Assembly (NCBI GenBank): GCA_028622995.1
Contig: JAJQJQ010000008.1
Span: 124,001-188,000 of the forward strand
Reading direction: 5' to 3'
Length of the DNA: 64,000 nucleotides
Origin: Panagrolaimus kolymaensis
Taxonomy: Eukaryota > Nematoda > Chromadorea > Rhabditida > Panagrolaimidae
Shown here in pieces: positions 47,319 through 60,500 of the stretch. Within the stretch, counting starts at the first letter, position 1; every line of letters starts with the position of its first letter. The position numbers and the translations under genes were made by a program. The notes below the pieces were generated by a model. It did no database searches. It was not told the origin of the DNA and saw nothing but the letters and a program-made list of their open reading frames with translations.

Positions 47319-47979
47319 GAAGCTAACTTTTTAAGGTTATTCTTCGCAATATTTATTTTTATTTTTTGAATAATTGAAGTCAAGCTTCAAATGTTCCATT
47401 CATTGTGGAGGCGTTAAAAATAGCAAATCTATTAATAAATTTTTGTTTTGAAGCTATCTTTTTAAGGTTATTCTTCGCAATATTTTTAATTTTATTTTAT
47501 TGAATCTCGAAATTCTGGCTTCAAACTTTCCATAAGTGATGCAGGTTTTATTTATAGAAAAAGTATTACAAAATTTTTGTTTTGAAGCTTCCTTTTTATG
47601 GTTAATTTTCGCAATATTTATTTTTATTTTTTGAATAATTGAAGTCAAGCTTCAAATGTTCCATTCATTGTGGAGGCGTTAAAAATAGCAAATCTATTAA
47701 TAAATTTTTGTTTTGAAGCTATCTTTTTAAGGTTATTCTTCGCAATATTTTTAATTTTATTTTATTGAATCTCGAAATTCTAGCTTCAAACGTTCCATTC
47801 TTGGTGGGGGCGTCAAAAATAGCAATGCTATTACAAAATTTTTGTTTTGAAGCTATCTTTTTAAGGTTATTCTTCGCAATATTTATTTTTATTTTTTGAA
47901 TAATTGAAGTCAAGCTTCAAATGTTCCATTCATTGTGGAGGCGTTAAAAATAGCAAATCTATTAATAAATTTTTGTTTT
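47319..47979 (+). repeat. 661-bp five-monomer tandem unit, copy 2
   Basis: This has the same order c, d, cx, bg, c. Its bg at 47,715 has GGGGGCGTCAAAAATAG instead of GCGTTAAAAATAG, and its bg and final c differ in the GCTATC/GCTAAC start. A partial third copy (c 47,980, bg 48,111) follows without d and cx. Confidence 0.9.
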
Positions 47980-50120
47980 GAAGCTAACTTTTTAAGGTTA
48001 TTCTTCGCAATATTTATTTTTATTTTTTGAATAATTGAAGTCAAGCTTCAAATGTTCCATTCATTGTGGAGGCGTTAAAAATAGCAAATCTATTAATAAA
48101 TTTTTGTTTTGAAGCTATCTTTTTAAGGTTATTCTTCGCAATATTTTTAATTTTATTTTATTGAATCTCGAAATTCTAGCTTCAAACGTTCCATTCTTGG
48201 TGGGGGCGTTAAAAATAGCAATGCTATTACAAAATTTTTGTTTTGAAGCTAACTTTTTAAGGTTATTCTTCGCAATATTTTTAATTTTATTTTATTTAAT
48301 CTCGAAATTCTAGCTTCAAACGTTCCATTCTTGGTGGGGGCGTTAAAAATAGCAATGCTATTACAAAATTTTTGTTTTGAAGCTAACTTTTTAAGGTTAT
48401 TCTTCGCAATATTTTTAATTTTATTTTATTTAATCTCGAAATTCTAGCTTCAAACGTTCCATTCTTGGTGGAGGCGTTAAAAATAGCAATGCTATTACAA
48501 AATTTTTGTTTTGAAGCTAACTTTTTAAGGTTATTCTTCGCAATATTTTTAATTTTATTTTATTTAATCTCGAAATTCTAGCTTCAAACGTTCCATTCTT
48601 GGTGGAGGCGTTAAAAATAGCAATGCTATTACAAAATTTTTGTTTTGAAGCTAACTTTTTAAGGTTATTCTTCGCAATATTTTTAATTTTATTTTATTTA
48701 ATCTCGAAATTCTAGCTTCAAACGTTCCATTCTTGGTGGAGGCGTTAAAAATAGCAATGCTATTACAAAATTTTTGTTTTGAAGCTAACTTTTTAAGGTT
48801 ATTCTTCGCAATATTTTTAATTTTATTTTATTGAATCTCGAAATTCTAGCTTCAAACGTTCCATTCTTGGTGGGGGCGTTAAAAATAGCAATGCTATTAC
48901 AAAATTTTTGTTTTGAAGCTAACTTTTTAAGGTTATTCTTCGCAATATTTTTAATTTTATTTTATTATATCTCGAATTTCTAGCTTCAAACGTTCCATTC
49001 TTGGTGGAGGCGTTAAAAATAGCAATGCTATTACAAAATTTTTGTTTTGAAGCTAACTTTTTAAGGTTATTCTTCGCAATATTTTTAATTTTATTTTATT
49101 TAATCTCGAAATTCTAGCTTCAAACGTTCCATTCTTGGTGGAGGCGTTAAAAATAGCAATGCTATTACAAAATTTTTGTTTTGAAGCTAACTTTTTAAGG
49201 TTATTCTTCGCAATATTTTTAATTTTATTTTATTGAATCTCGAAATTCTAGCTTCAAACGTTCCATTCTTGGTGGGGGCGTTAAAAATAGCAATGCTATT
49301 ACAAAATTTTTGTTTTGAAGCTAACTTTTTAAGGTTATTCTTCTCAATATTTTTAATTTTATTTTATTGAATCTCGAAATTCTAGCTTCAAACGTTCCAT
49401 TCTTGGTGGAGGCGTTAAAAATAGCAATGCTATTACAAAATTTTTGTTTTGAAGCTAACTTTTTAAGGTTATTCTTCGCAATATTTTTAATTTTATTTTA
49501 TTGAATCTCGAAATTCTAGCTTCAAACGTTCCATTCTTGGTGGGGGCGTTAAAAATAGCAATGCTATTACAAAATTTTTGTTTTGAAGCTAACTTTTTAA
49601 GGTTATTCTTCTCAATATTTTTAATTTTATTTTATTGAATCTCGAATTTCTAGCTTCAAACGTTCCATTCTTGGTGGAGGCGTTAAAAATAGCAATGCTA
49701 TTACAAAATTTTTGTTTTGAAGCTAACTTTTTAAGGTTATTCTTCGCAATATTTTTAATTTTATTTTATTTAATCTCGAAATTCTAGCTTCAAACGTTCC
49801 ATTCTTGGTGGAGGCGTTAAAAATAGCAATGCTATTACAAAATTTTTGTTTTGAAGCTAACTTTTTAAGGTTATTCTTCGCAATATTTTTAATTTTATTT
49901 TATTATATCTCGAATTTCTAGCTTCAAACGTTCCATTCTTGGTGGAGGCGTTAAAAATAGCAATGCTATTACAAAATTTTTGTTTTGAAGCTAACTTTTT
50001 AAGGTTATTCTTCGCAATATTTTTAATTTTATTTTATTTAATCTCGAAATTCTAGCTTCAAACGTTCCATTCTTGGTGGAGGCGTTAAAAATAGCAATGC
50101 TATTACAAAATTTTTGTTTT
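47980..50120 (+). repeat. taa/bg/a mosaic
   Basis: After c and bg (48111), four taa copies run 48,245-48,780, the first with GGTGGGGGCG. They are followed by bg, a, taa, bg, b (CTTCTC), bg, b (CTTCTC with CGAATTTC), taa, a, taa. The pair bg then CTTCTC b occurs twice 268 bp apart (49183 and 49451). Confidence 0.87.
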
Positions 50121-51192
50121 GAAGCTAACTTTTTAAGGTTATTCTTCGCAATATTTTTAATTTTATTTTATTTAATCTCGAAATTCTAGCTTCAAACGTT
50201 CCATTCTTGGTGGAGGCGTTAAAAATAGAAAAGCTATTCCAAATTTTTTGTTTTGAAGCTTACTTTTTAAGGTTATTCTTCTCAATATTTTTAATTTTAT
50301 TTTATTGAATCTCGAAATTCTAGCTTCAAACGTTCCATTCTTGGTGGAGGCGTTAAAAATAGCAATGCTATTACAAAATTTTTGTTTTGAAGCTAACTTT
50401 TTAAGGTTATTCTTCGCAATATTTTTAATTTTATTTTATTGAATCTCGAAATTCTAGCTTCAAACGTTCCATTCTTGGTGGAGGCGTTAAAAATAGCAAT
50501 GCTATTACAAAATTTTTGTTTTGAAGCTAACTTTTTAAGGTTATTCTTCGCAATATTTTTAATTTTATTTTATTGAATCTCGAAATTCTAGCTTCAAACG
50601 TTCCATTCTTGGTGGGGGCGTTAAAAATAGCAATGCTATTACAAAATTTTTGTTTTGAAGCTAACTTTTTAAGGTTATTCTTCGCAATATTTTTAATTTT
50701 ATTTTATTTAATCTCGAAATTCTAGCTTCAAACGTTCCATTCTTGGTGGAGGCGTTAAAAATAGCAATGCTATTACAAAATTTTTGTTTTGAAGCTAACT
50801 TTTTAAGGTTATTCTTCGCAATATTTTTAATTTTATTTTATTATATCTCGAATTTCTAGCTTCAAACGTTCCATTCTTGGTGGAGGCGTTAAAAATAGCA
50901 ATGCTATTACAAAATTTTTGTTTTGAAGCTAACTTTTTAAGGTTATTCTTCGCAATATTTTTAATTTTATTTTATTATATCTCGAATTTCTAGCTTCAAA
51001 CGTTCCATTCTTATTGGAGGCGTTAAAAATAGCAATGCTATTACAAAATTTTTGTTTTGAAGCTAACTTTTTAAGGTTATTCTTCGCAATATTTTTAATT
51101 TTATTTTATTTAATCTCGAAATTCTAGCTTCAAACGTTCCATTCTTGGTGGAGGCGTTAAAAATAGCAATGCTATTACAAAATTTTTGTTTT
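50121..51192 (+). repeat. 1,072-bp eight-monomer unit with GAAAAGCTATTCC marker
   Basis: taa ending TAGAAAAGCTATTCC (50121), b starting GAAGCTTAC with CTTCTC (50255), b, bg, taa, a, a with TTCTTATTGGAGG (50925), taa. The marker monomer recurs at 51,193, exactly 1,072 bp later, and the next three monomers match before the order changes. Confidence 0.88.
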
Positions 51193-52934
51193 GAAGCTAA
51201 CTTTTTAAGGTTATTCTTCGCAATATTTTTAATTTTATTTTATTTAATCTCGAAATTCTAGCTTCAAACGTTCCATTCTTGGTGGAGGCGTTAAAAATAG
51301 AAAAGCTATTCCAAATTTTTTGTTTTGAAGCTTACTTTTTAAGGTTATTCTTCTCAATATTTTTAATTTTATTTTATTGAATCTCGAAATTCTAGCTTCA
51401 AACGTTCCATTCTTGGTGGAGGCGTTAAAAATAGCAATGCTATTACAAAATTTTTGTTTTGAAGCTAACTTTTTAAGGTTATTCTTCGCAATATTTTTAA
51501 TTTTATTTTATTGAATCTCGAAATTCTAGCTTCAAACGTTCCATTCTTGGTGGAGGCGTTAAAAATAGCAATGCTATTACAAAATTTTTGTTTTGAAGCT
51601 AACTTTTTAAGGTTATTCTTCGCAATATTTTTAATTTTATTTTATTGAATCTCGAAATTCTAGCTTCAAACGTTCCATTCTTGGTGGGGGCGTTAAAAAT
51701 AGCAATGCTATTACAAAATTTTTGTTTTGAAGCTAACTTTTTAAGGTTATTCTTCTCAATATTTTTAATTTTATTTTATTGAATCTCGAAATTCTAGCTT
51801 CAAACGTTCCATTCTTGGTGGAGGCGTTAAAAATAGCAATGCTATTACAAAATTTTTGTTTTGAAGCTAACTTTTTAAGGTTATTCTTCGCAATATTTTT
51901 AATTTTATTTTATTATATCTCGAATTTCTAGCTTCAAACGTTCCATTCTTGGTGGAGGCGTTAAAAATAGCAATGCTATTACAAAATTTTTGTTTTGAAG
52001 CTAACTTTTTAAGGTTATTCTTCGCAATATTTTTAATTTTATTTTATTTAATCTCGAAATTCTAGCTTCAAACGTTCCATTCTTGGTGGAGGCGTTAAAA
52101 ATAGAAAAGCTATTCCAAATTTTTTGTTTTGAAGCTTACTTTTTAAGGTTATTCTTCTCAATATTTTTAATTTTATTTTATTTAATCTCGAAATTCTAGC
52201 TTCAAACGTTCCATTCTTGGTGGAGGCGTTAAAAATAGAAAAGCTATTCCAAATTTTTTGTTTTGAAGCTTACATTTTAAGGTTATTCTTCTCAATATTT
52301 TTAATTTTATTTTATTTAATCTCGAAATTCTAGCTTCAAACGTTCCATTCTTGGTGGAGGCGTTAAAAATAGAAAAGCTATTCCAAATTTTTTGTTTTGA
52401 AGCTTACTTTTTAAGGTTATTCTTCTCAATATTTTTAATTTTATTTTATTTAATCTCGAAATTCTAGCTTCAAACGTTCCATTCTTGGTGGAGGCGTTAA
52501 AAATAGCAATGCTATTACAAAATTTTTGTTTTGAAGCTAACTTTTTAAGGTTATTCTTCGCAATATTTTTAATTTTATTTTATTATATCTCGAATTTCTA
52601 GCTTCAAACGTTCCATTCTTATTGGAGGCGTTAAAAATAGCAATGCTATTACAAAATTTTTGTTTTGAAGCTAACTTTTTAAGGTTATTCTTCGCAATAT
52701 TTTTAATTTTATTTTATTTAATCTCGAAATTCTAGCTTCAAACGTTCCATTCTTGGTGGAGGCGTTAAAAATAGAAAAGCTATTCCAAATTTTTTGTTTT
52801 GAAGCTTACTTTTTAAGGTTATTCTTCGCAATATTTTTAATTTTATTTTATTATATCTCGAATTTCTAGCTTCAAACGTTCCATTCTTATTGGAGGCGTT
52901 AAAAATAGCAATGCTATTACAAAATTTTTGTTTT
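51193..52934 (+). repeat. GAAAAGCTATTCC variant cluster
   Basis: The marker form occurs at 51193, 51997, 52131, 52265 and 52667, including three in a row. Each is followed by a monomer starting GAAGCTTAC, so the variant spans the monomer boundary. The 52,265 copy has TTACATTTTAAGG. The 52,801 copy combines the GCTTAC start with an a middle and TTCTTATTGG. Confidence 0.88.
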
Positions 52935-54542
52935 GAAGCTAACTTTTTAAGGTTATTCTTCGCAATATTTTTAATTTTATTTTATTATATCTCGAATTTC
53001 TAGCTTCAAACGTTCCATTCTTGGTGGAGGCGTTAAAAATAGCAATGCTATTACAAAATTTTTGTTTTGAAGCTAACTTTTTAAGGTTATTCTTCGCAAT
53101 ATTTTTAATTTTATTTTATTGAATCTCGAAATTCTAGCTTCAAACGTTCCATTCTTGGTGGGGGCGTTAAAAATAGCAATGCTATTACAAAATTTTTGTT
53201 TTGAAGCTAACTTTTTAAGGTTATTCTTCTCAATATTTTTAATTTTATTTTATTGAATCTCGAAATTCTAGCTTCAAACGTTCCATTCTTGGTGGAGGCG
53301 TTAAAAATAGCAATGCTATTACAAAATTTTTGTTTTGAAGCTAACTTTTTAAGGTTATTCTTCGCAATATTTTTAATTTTATTTTATTATATCTCGAATT
53401 TCTAGCTTCAAACGTTCCATTCTTGGTGGAGGCGTTAAAAATAGCAATGCTATTACAAAATTTTTGTTTTGAAGCTAACTTTTTAAGGTTATTCTTCGCA
53501 ATATTTTTAATTTTATTTTATTATATCTCGAATTTCTAGCTTCAAACGTTCCATTCTTGGTGGAGGCGTTAAAAATAGCAATGCTATTACAAAATTTTTG
53601 TTTTGAAGCTAACTTTTTAAGGTTATTCTTCGCAATATTTTTAATTTTATTTTATTTAATCTCGAAATTCTAGCTTCAAACGTTCCATTCTTGGTGGAGG
53701 CGTTAAAAATAGCAATGCTATTACAAAATTTTTGTTTTGAAGCTAACTTTTTAAGGTTATTCTTCGCAATATTTTTAATTTTATTTTATTATATCTCGAA
53801 TTTCTAGCTTCAAACGTTCCATTCTTATTGGAGGCGTTAAAAATAGCAATGCTATTACAAAATTTTTGTTTTGAAGCTAACTTTTTAAGGTTATTCTTCG
53901 CAATATTTTTAATTTTATTTTATTATATCTCGAATTTCTAGCTTCAAACGTTCCATTCTTGGTGGAGGCGTTAAAAATAGCAATGCTATTACAAAATTTT
54001 TGTTTTGAAGCTAACTTTTTAAGGTTATTCTTCGCAATATTTTTAATTTTATTTTATTATATCTCGAATTTCTAGCTTCAAACGTTCCATTCTTGGTGGA
54101 GGCGTTAAAAATAGCAATGCTATTACAAAATTTTTGTTTTGAAGCTAACTTTTTAAGGTTATTCTTCGCAATATTTTTAATTTTATTTTATTATATCTCG
54201 AATTTCTAGCTTCAAACGTTCCATTCTTATTGGAGGCGTTAAAAATAGCAATGCTATTACAAAATTTTTGTTTTGAAGCTAACTTTTTAAGGTTATTCTT
54301 CGCAATATTTTTAATTTTATTTTATTTAATCTCGAAATTCTAGCTTCAAACGTTCCATTCTTGGTGGAGGCGTTAAAAATAGCAATGCTATTACAAAATT
54401 TTTGTTTTGAAGCTAACTTTTTAAGGTTATTCTTCGCAATATTTTTAATTTTATTTTATTATATCTCGAATTTCTAGCTTCAAACGTTCCATTCTTGGTG
54501 GAGGCGTTAAAAATAGCAATGCTATTACAAAATTTTTGTTTT
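52935..54542 (+). repeat. a-rich mosaic with TTCTTATTGG copies
   Basis: The order is a, bg, b (CTTCTC), a, a, taa, a (TTCTTATTGG), a, a, a (TTCTTATTGG), taa, a. The TTCTTATTGG change (for TTCTTGGTGG) occurs only between about 50.9 and 54.3 kb. The block leads into the outer 532-bp HOR at 54,543. Confidence 0.87.
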
Positions 54543-57500
54543 GAAGCTAACTTTTTAAGGTTATTCTTCGCAATATTTATTTTTATTTTTTGAATAATTG
54601 AAGTCAAGCTTCAAACGTTCCATTCATTGTGGAGGCGTTAAAAATAGCAAAGCTATTACAAAATTTTTGTTTTGAAGCTAACTTTTAAGGTTATTCTTCG
54701 CAATATTTTTAATTTTATTTTATTGAATCTCGAAATTCTAGCTTCAAACGTTCCATTCTTGGTGGAGGCGTTAAAAATAGCAATGCTATTACAAAATTTT
54801 TGTTTTGAAGCTAACTTTTTAAGGTTATTCTTCGCAATATTTATTTTTATTTTTTGAATAATTGAAGTCAAGCTTCAAACGTTCCATTCATTGTGGAGGC
54901 GTTAAAAATAGCAAAGCTATTACAAAATTTTTGTTTTGAAGCTAACTTTTAAGGTTATTCTTCGCAATATTTTTAATTTTATTTTATTATATCTCGAATT
55001 TCTAGCTTCAAACGTTCCATTCTTGGTGGAGGCGTTAAAAATAGCAATGCTATTACAAAATTTTTGTTTTGAAGCTAACTTTTTAAGGTTATTCTTCGCA
55101 ATATTTTTAATTTTATTTTATTATATCTCGAATTTCTAGCTTCAAACGTTCCATTCTTGGTGGAGGCGTTAAAAATAGCAATGCTATTACAAAATTTTTG
55201 TTTTGAAGCTAACTTTTTAAGGTTATTCTTCGCAATATTTTTAATTTTATTTTATTATATCTCGAATTTCTAGCTTCAAACGTTCCATTCTTGGTGGAGG
55301 CGTTAAAAATAGCAATGCTATTACAAAATTTTTGTTTTGAAGCTAACTTTTTAAGGTTATTCTTCGCAATATTTTTAATTTTATTTTATTGAATCTCGAA
55401 ATTCTAGCTTCAAACGTTCCATTCTTGGTGGGGGCGTTAAAAATAGCAATGCTATTACAAAATTTTTGTTTTGAAGCTAACTTTTTAAGGTTATTCTTCG
55501 CAATATTTATTTTTATTTTTTGAATAATTGAAGTCAAGCTTCAAACGTTCCATTCATTGTGGAGGCGTTAAAAATAGCAAAGCTATTACAAAATTTTTGT
55601 TTTGAAGCTAACTTTTAAGGTTATTCTTCGCAATATTTTTAATTTTATTTTATTATATCTCGAATTTCTAGCTTCAAACGTTCCATTCTTGGTGGAGGCG
55701 TTAAAAATAGCAATGCTATTACAAAATTTTTGTTTTGAAGCTAACTTTTTAAGGTTATTCTTCGCAATATTTTTAATTTTATTTTATTATATCTCGAATT
55801 TCTAGCTTCAAACGTTCCATTCTTGGTGGAGGCGTTAAAAATAGCAATGCTATTACAAAATTTTTGTTTTGAAGCTAACTTTTTAAGGTTATTCTTCGCA
55901 ATATTTTTAATTTTATTTTATTATATCTCGAATTTCTAGCTTCAAACGTTCCATTCTTGGTGGAGGCGTTAAAAATAGCAATGCTATTACAAAATTTTTG
56001 TTTTGAAGCTAACTTTTTAAGGTTATTCTTCGCAATATTTTTAATTTTATTTTATTGAATCTCGAAATTCTAGCTTCAAACGTTCCATTCTTGGTGGGGG
56101 CGTTAAAAATAGCAATGCTATTACAAAATTTTTGTTTTGAAGCTAACTTTTTAAGGTTATTCTTCGCAATATTTATTTTTATTTTTTGAATAATTGAAGT
56201 CAAGCTTCAAACGTTCCATTCATTGTGGAGGCGTTAAAAATAGCAAAGCTATTACAAAATTTTTGTTTTGAAGCTAACTTTTAAGGTTATTCTTCGCAAT
56301 ATTTTTAATTTTATTTTATTATATCTCGAATTTCTAGCTTCAAACGTTCCATTCTTGGTGGAGGCGTTAAAAATAGCAATGCTATTACAAAATTTTTGTT
56401 TTGAAGCTAACTTTTTAAGGTTATTCTTCGCAATATTTTTAATTTTATTTTATTATATCTCGAATTTCTAGCTTCAAACGTTCCATTCTTGGTGGAGGCG
56501 TTAAAAATAGCAATGCTATTACAAAATTTTTGTTTTGAAGCTAACTTTTTAAGGTTATTCTTCGCAATATTTTTAATTTTATTTTATTGAATCTCGAAAT
56601 TCTAGCTTCAAACGTTCCATTCTTGGTGGGGGCGTTAAAAATAGCAATGCTATTACAAAATTTTTGTTTTGAAGCTAACTTTTTAAGGTTATTCTTCGCA
56701 ATATTTATTTTTATTTTTTGAATAATTGAAGTCAAGCTTCAAACGTTCCATTCTTGGTGGAGGCGTTAAAAATAGCAATGCTATTACAAAATTTTTGTTT
56801 TGAAGCTAACTTTTTAAGGTTATTCTTCGCAATATTTATTTTTATTTTTTGAATAATTGAAGTCAAGCTTCAAACGTTCCATTCTTGGTGGAGGCGTTAA
56901 AAATAGCAATGCTATTACAAAATTTTTGTTTTGAAGCTAACTTTTTAAGGTTATTCTTCGCAATATTTTTAATTTTATTTTATTGAATCTCGAATTTCTA
57001 GCTTCAAACGTTCCATTCTTGGTGGAGGCGTTAAAAATAGCAATGCTATTACAAAATTTTTGTTTTGAAGCTAACTTTTTAAGGTTATTCTTCGCAATAT
57101 TTATTTTTATTTTTTGAATAATTGAAGTCAAGCTTCAAACGTTCCATTCTTGGTGGAGGCGTTAAAAATAGCAATGCTATTACAAAATTTTTGTTTTGAA
57201 GCTAACTTTTTAAGGTTATTCTTCGCAATATTTTTAATTTTATTTTATTATATCTCGAATTTCTAGCTTCAAACGTTCCATTCTTGGTGGAGGCGTTAAA
57301 AATAGCAATGCTATTACAAAATTTTTGTTTTGAAGCTAACTTTTTAAGGTTATTCTTCGCAATATTTTTAATTTTATTTTATTATATCTCGAATTTCTAG
57401 CTTCAAACGTTCCATTCTTGGTGGAGGCGTTAAAAATAGCAATGCTATTACAAAATTTTTGTTTTGAAGCTAACTTTTTAAGGTTATTCTTCGCAATATT

Positions 57501-60500
57501 TTTAATTTTATTTTATTGAATCTCGAAATTCTAGCTTCAAACGTTCCATTCTTGGTGGGGGCGTTAAAAATAGCAATGCTATTACAAAATTTTTGTTTTG
57601 AAGCTAACTTTTTAAGGTTATTCTTCGCAATATTTATTTTTATTTTTTGAATAATTGAAGTCAAGCTTCAAACGTTCCATTCATTGTGGAGGCGTTAAAA
57701 ATAGCAAAGCTATTACAAAATTTTTGTTTTGAAGCTAACTTTTAAGGTTATTCTTCGCAATATTTTTAATTTTATTTTATTATATCTCGAATTTCTAGCT
57801 TCAAACGTTCCATTCTTGGTGGAGGCGTTAAAAATAGCAATGCTATTACAAAATTTTTGTTTTGAAGCTAACTTTTTAAGGTTATTCTTCGCAATATTTT
57901 TAATTTTATTTTATTATATCTCGAATTTCTAGCTTCAAACGTTCCATTCTTGGTGGAGGCGTTAAAAATAGCAATGCTATTACAAAATTTTTGTTTTGAA
58001 GCTAACTTTTTAAGGTTATTCTTCGCAATATTTTTAATTTTATTTTATTATATCTCGAATTTCTAGCTTCAAACGTTCCATTCTTGGTGGAGGCGTTAAA
58101 AATAGCAATGCTATTACAAAATTTTTGTTTTGAAGCTAACTTTTTAAGGTTATTCTTCGCAATATTTATTTTTATTTTTTGAATAATTGAAGTCAAGCTT
58201 CAAACGTTCCATTCATTGTGGAGGCGTTAAAAATAGCAAAGCTATTACAAAATTTTTGTTTTGAAGCTAACTTTTAAGGTTATTCTTCGCAATATTTTTA
58301 ATTTTATTTTATTATATCTCGAATTTCTAGCTTCAAACGTTCCATTCTTGGTGGAGGCGTTAAAAATAGCAATGCTATTACAAAATTTTTGTTTTGAAGC
58401 TAACTTTTTAAGGTTATTCTTCGCAATATTTTTAATTTTATTTTATTATATCTCGAATTTCTAGCTTCAAACGTTCCATTCTTGGTGGAGGCGTTAAAAA
58501 TAGCAATGCTATTACAAAATTTTTGTTTTGAAGCTAACTTTTTAAGGTTATTCTTCGCAATATTTTTAATTTTATTTTATTGAATCTCGAAATTCTAGCT
58601 TCAAACGTTCCATTCTTGGTGGGGGCGTTAAAAATAGCAATGCTATTACAAAATTTTTGTTTTGAAGCTAACTTTTTAAGGTTATTCTTCGCAATATTTA
58701 TTTTTATTTTTTGAATAATTGAAGTCAAGCTTCAAACGTTCCATTCATTGTGGAGGCGTTAAAAATAGCAAAGCTATTACAAAATTTTTGTTTTGAAGCT
58801 AACTTTTTAAGGTTATTCTTCGCAATATTTTTAATTTTATTTTATTATATCTCGAATTTCTAGCTTCAAACGTTCCATTCTTGGTGGAGGCGTTAAAAAT
58901 AGCAATGCTATTACAAAATTTTTGTTTTGAAGCTAACTTTTTAAGGTTATTCTTCGCAATATTTATTTTTATTTTTTGAATAATTGAAGTCAAGCTTCAA
59001 ACGTTCCATTCTTGGTGGAGGCGTTAAAAATAGCAATGCTATTACAAAATTTTTGTTTTGAAGCTAACTTTTTAAGGTTATTCTTCGCAATATTTTTAAT
59101 TTTATTTTATTATATCTCGAATTTCTAGCTTCAAACGTTCCATTCTTGGTGGAGGCGTTAAAAATAGCAATGCTATTACAAAATTTTTGTTTTGAAGCTA
59201 ACTTTTTAAGGTTATTCTTCGCAATATTTTTAATTTTATTTTATTATATCTCGAATTTCTAGCTTCAAACGTTCCATTCTTGGTGGAGGCGTTAAAAATA
59301 GCAATGCTATTACAAAATTTTTGTTTTGAAGCTAACTTTTTAAGGTTATTCTTCGCAATATTTTTAATTTTATTTTATTGAATCTTGAAATTCTAGCTTC
59401 AAACGTTCCATTCTTGGTGGAGGCGTTAAAAATAGCAATGCTATTACAAAATTTTTGTTTTGAAGCTAACTTTTTAAGGTTATTCTTCGCAATATTTTTA
59501 ATTTTATTTTATTATATCTCGAATTTCTAGCTTCAAACGTTCCATTCTTGGTGGAGGCGTTAAAAATAGCAATGCTATTACAAAATTTTTGTTTTGAAGC
59601 TAACTTTTTAAGGTTATTCTTCGCAATATTTTTAATTTTATTTTATTATATCTCGAATTTCTAGCTTCAAACGTTCCATTCTTGGTGGAGGCGTTAAAAA
59701 TAGCAATGCTATTACAAAATTTTTGTTTTGAAGCTAACTTTTTAAGGTTATTCTTCGCAATATTTTTAATTTTATTTTATTGAATCTCGAAATTCTAGCT
59801 TCAAACGTTCCATTCTTGGTGGGGGCGTTAAAAATAGCAATGCTATTACAAAATTTTTGTTTTGAAGCTAACTTTTTAAGGTTATTCTTCGCAATATTTA
59901 TTTTTATTTTTTGAATAATTGAAGTCAAGCTTCAAACGTTCCATTCATTGTGGAGGCGTTAAAAATAGCAAAGCTATTACAAAATTTTTGTTTTGAAGCT
60001 AACTTTTAAGGTTATTCTTCGCAATATTTTTAATTTTATTTTATTATATCTCGAATTTCTAGCTTCAAACGTTCCATTCTTGGTGGAGGCGTTAAAAATA
60101 GCAATGCTATTACAAAATTTTTGTTTTGAAGCTAACTTTTTAAGGTTATTCTTCGCAATATTTTTAATTTTATTTTATTATATCTCGAATTTCTAGCTTC
60201 AAACGTTCCATTCTTGGTGGAGGCGTTAAAAATAGCAATGCTATTACAAAATTTTTGTTTTGAAGCTAACTTTTTAAGGTTATTCTTCGCAATATTTTTA
60301 ATTTTATTTTATTGAATCTCGAAATTCTAGCTTCAAACGTTCCATTCTTGGTGGGGGCGTTAAAAATAGCAATGCTATTACAAAATTTTTGTTTTGAAGC
60401 TAACTTTTTAAGGTTATTCTTCGCAATATTTATTTTTATTTTTTGAATAATTGAAGTCAAGCTTCAAACGTTCCATTCATTGTGGAGGCGTTAAAAATAG

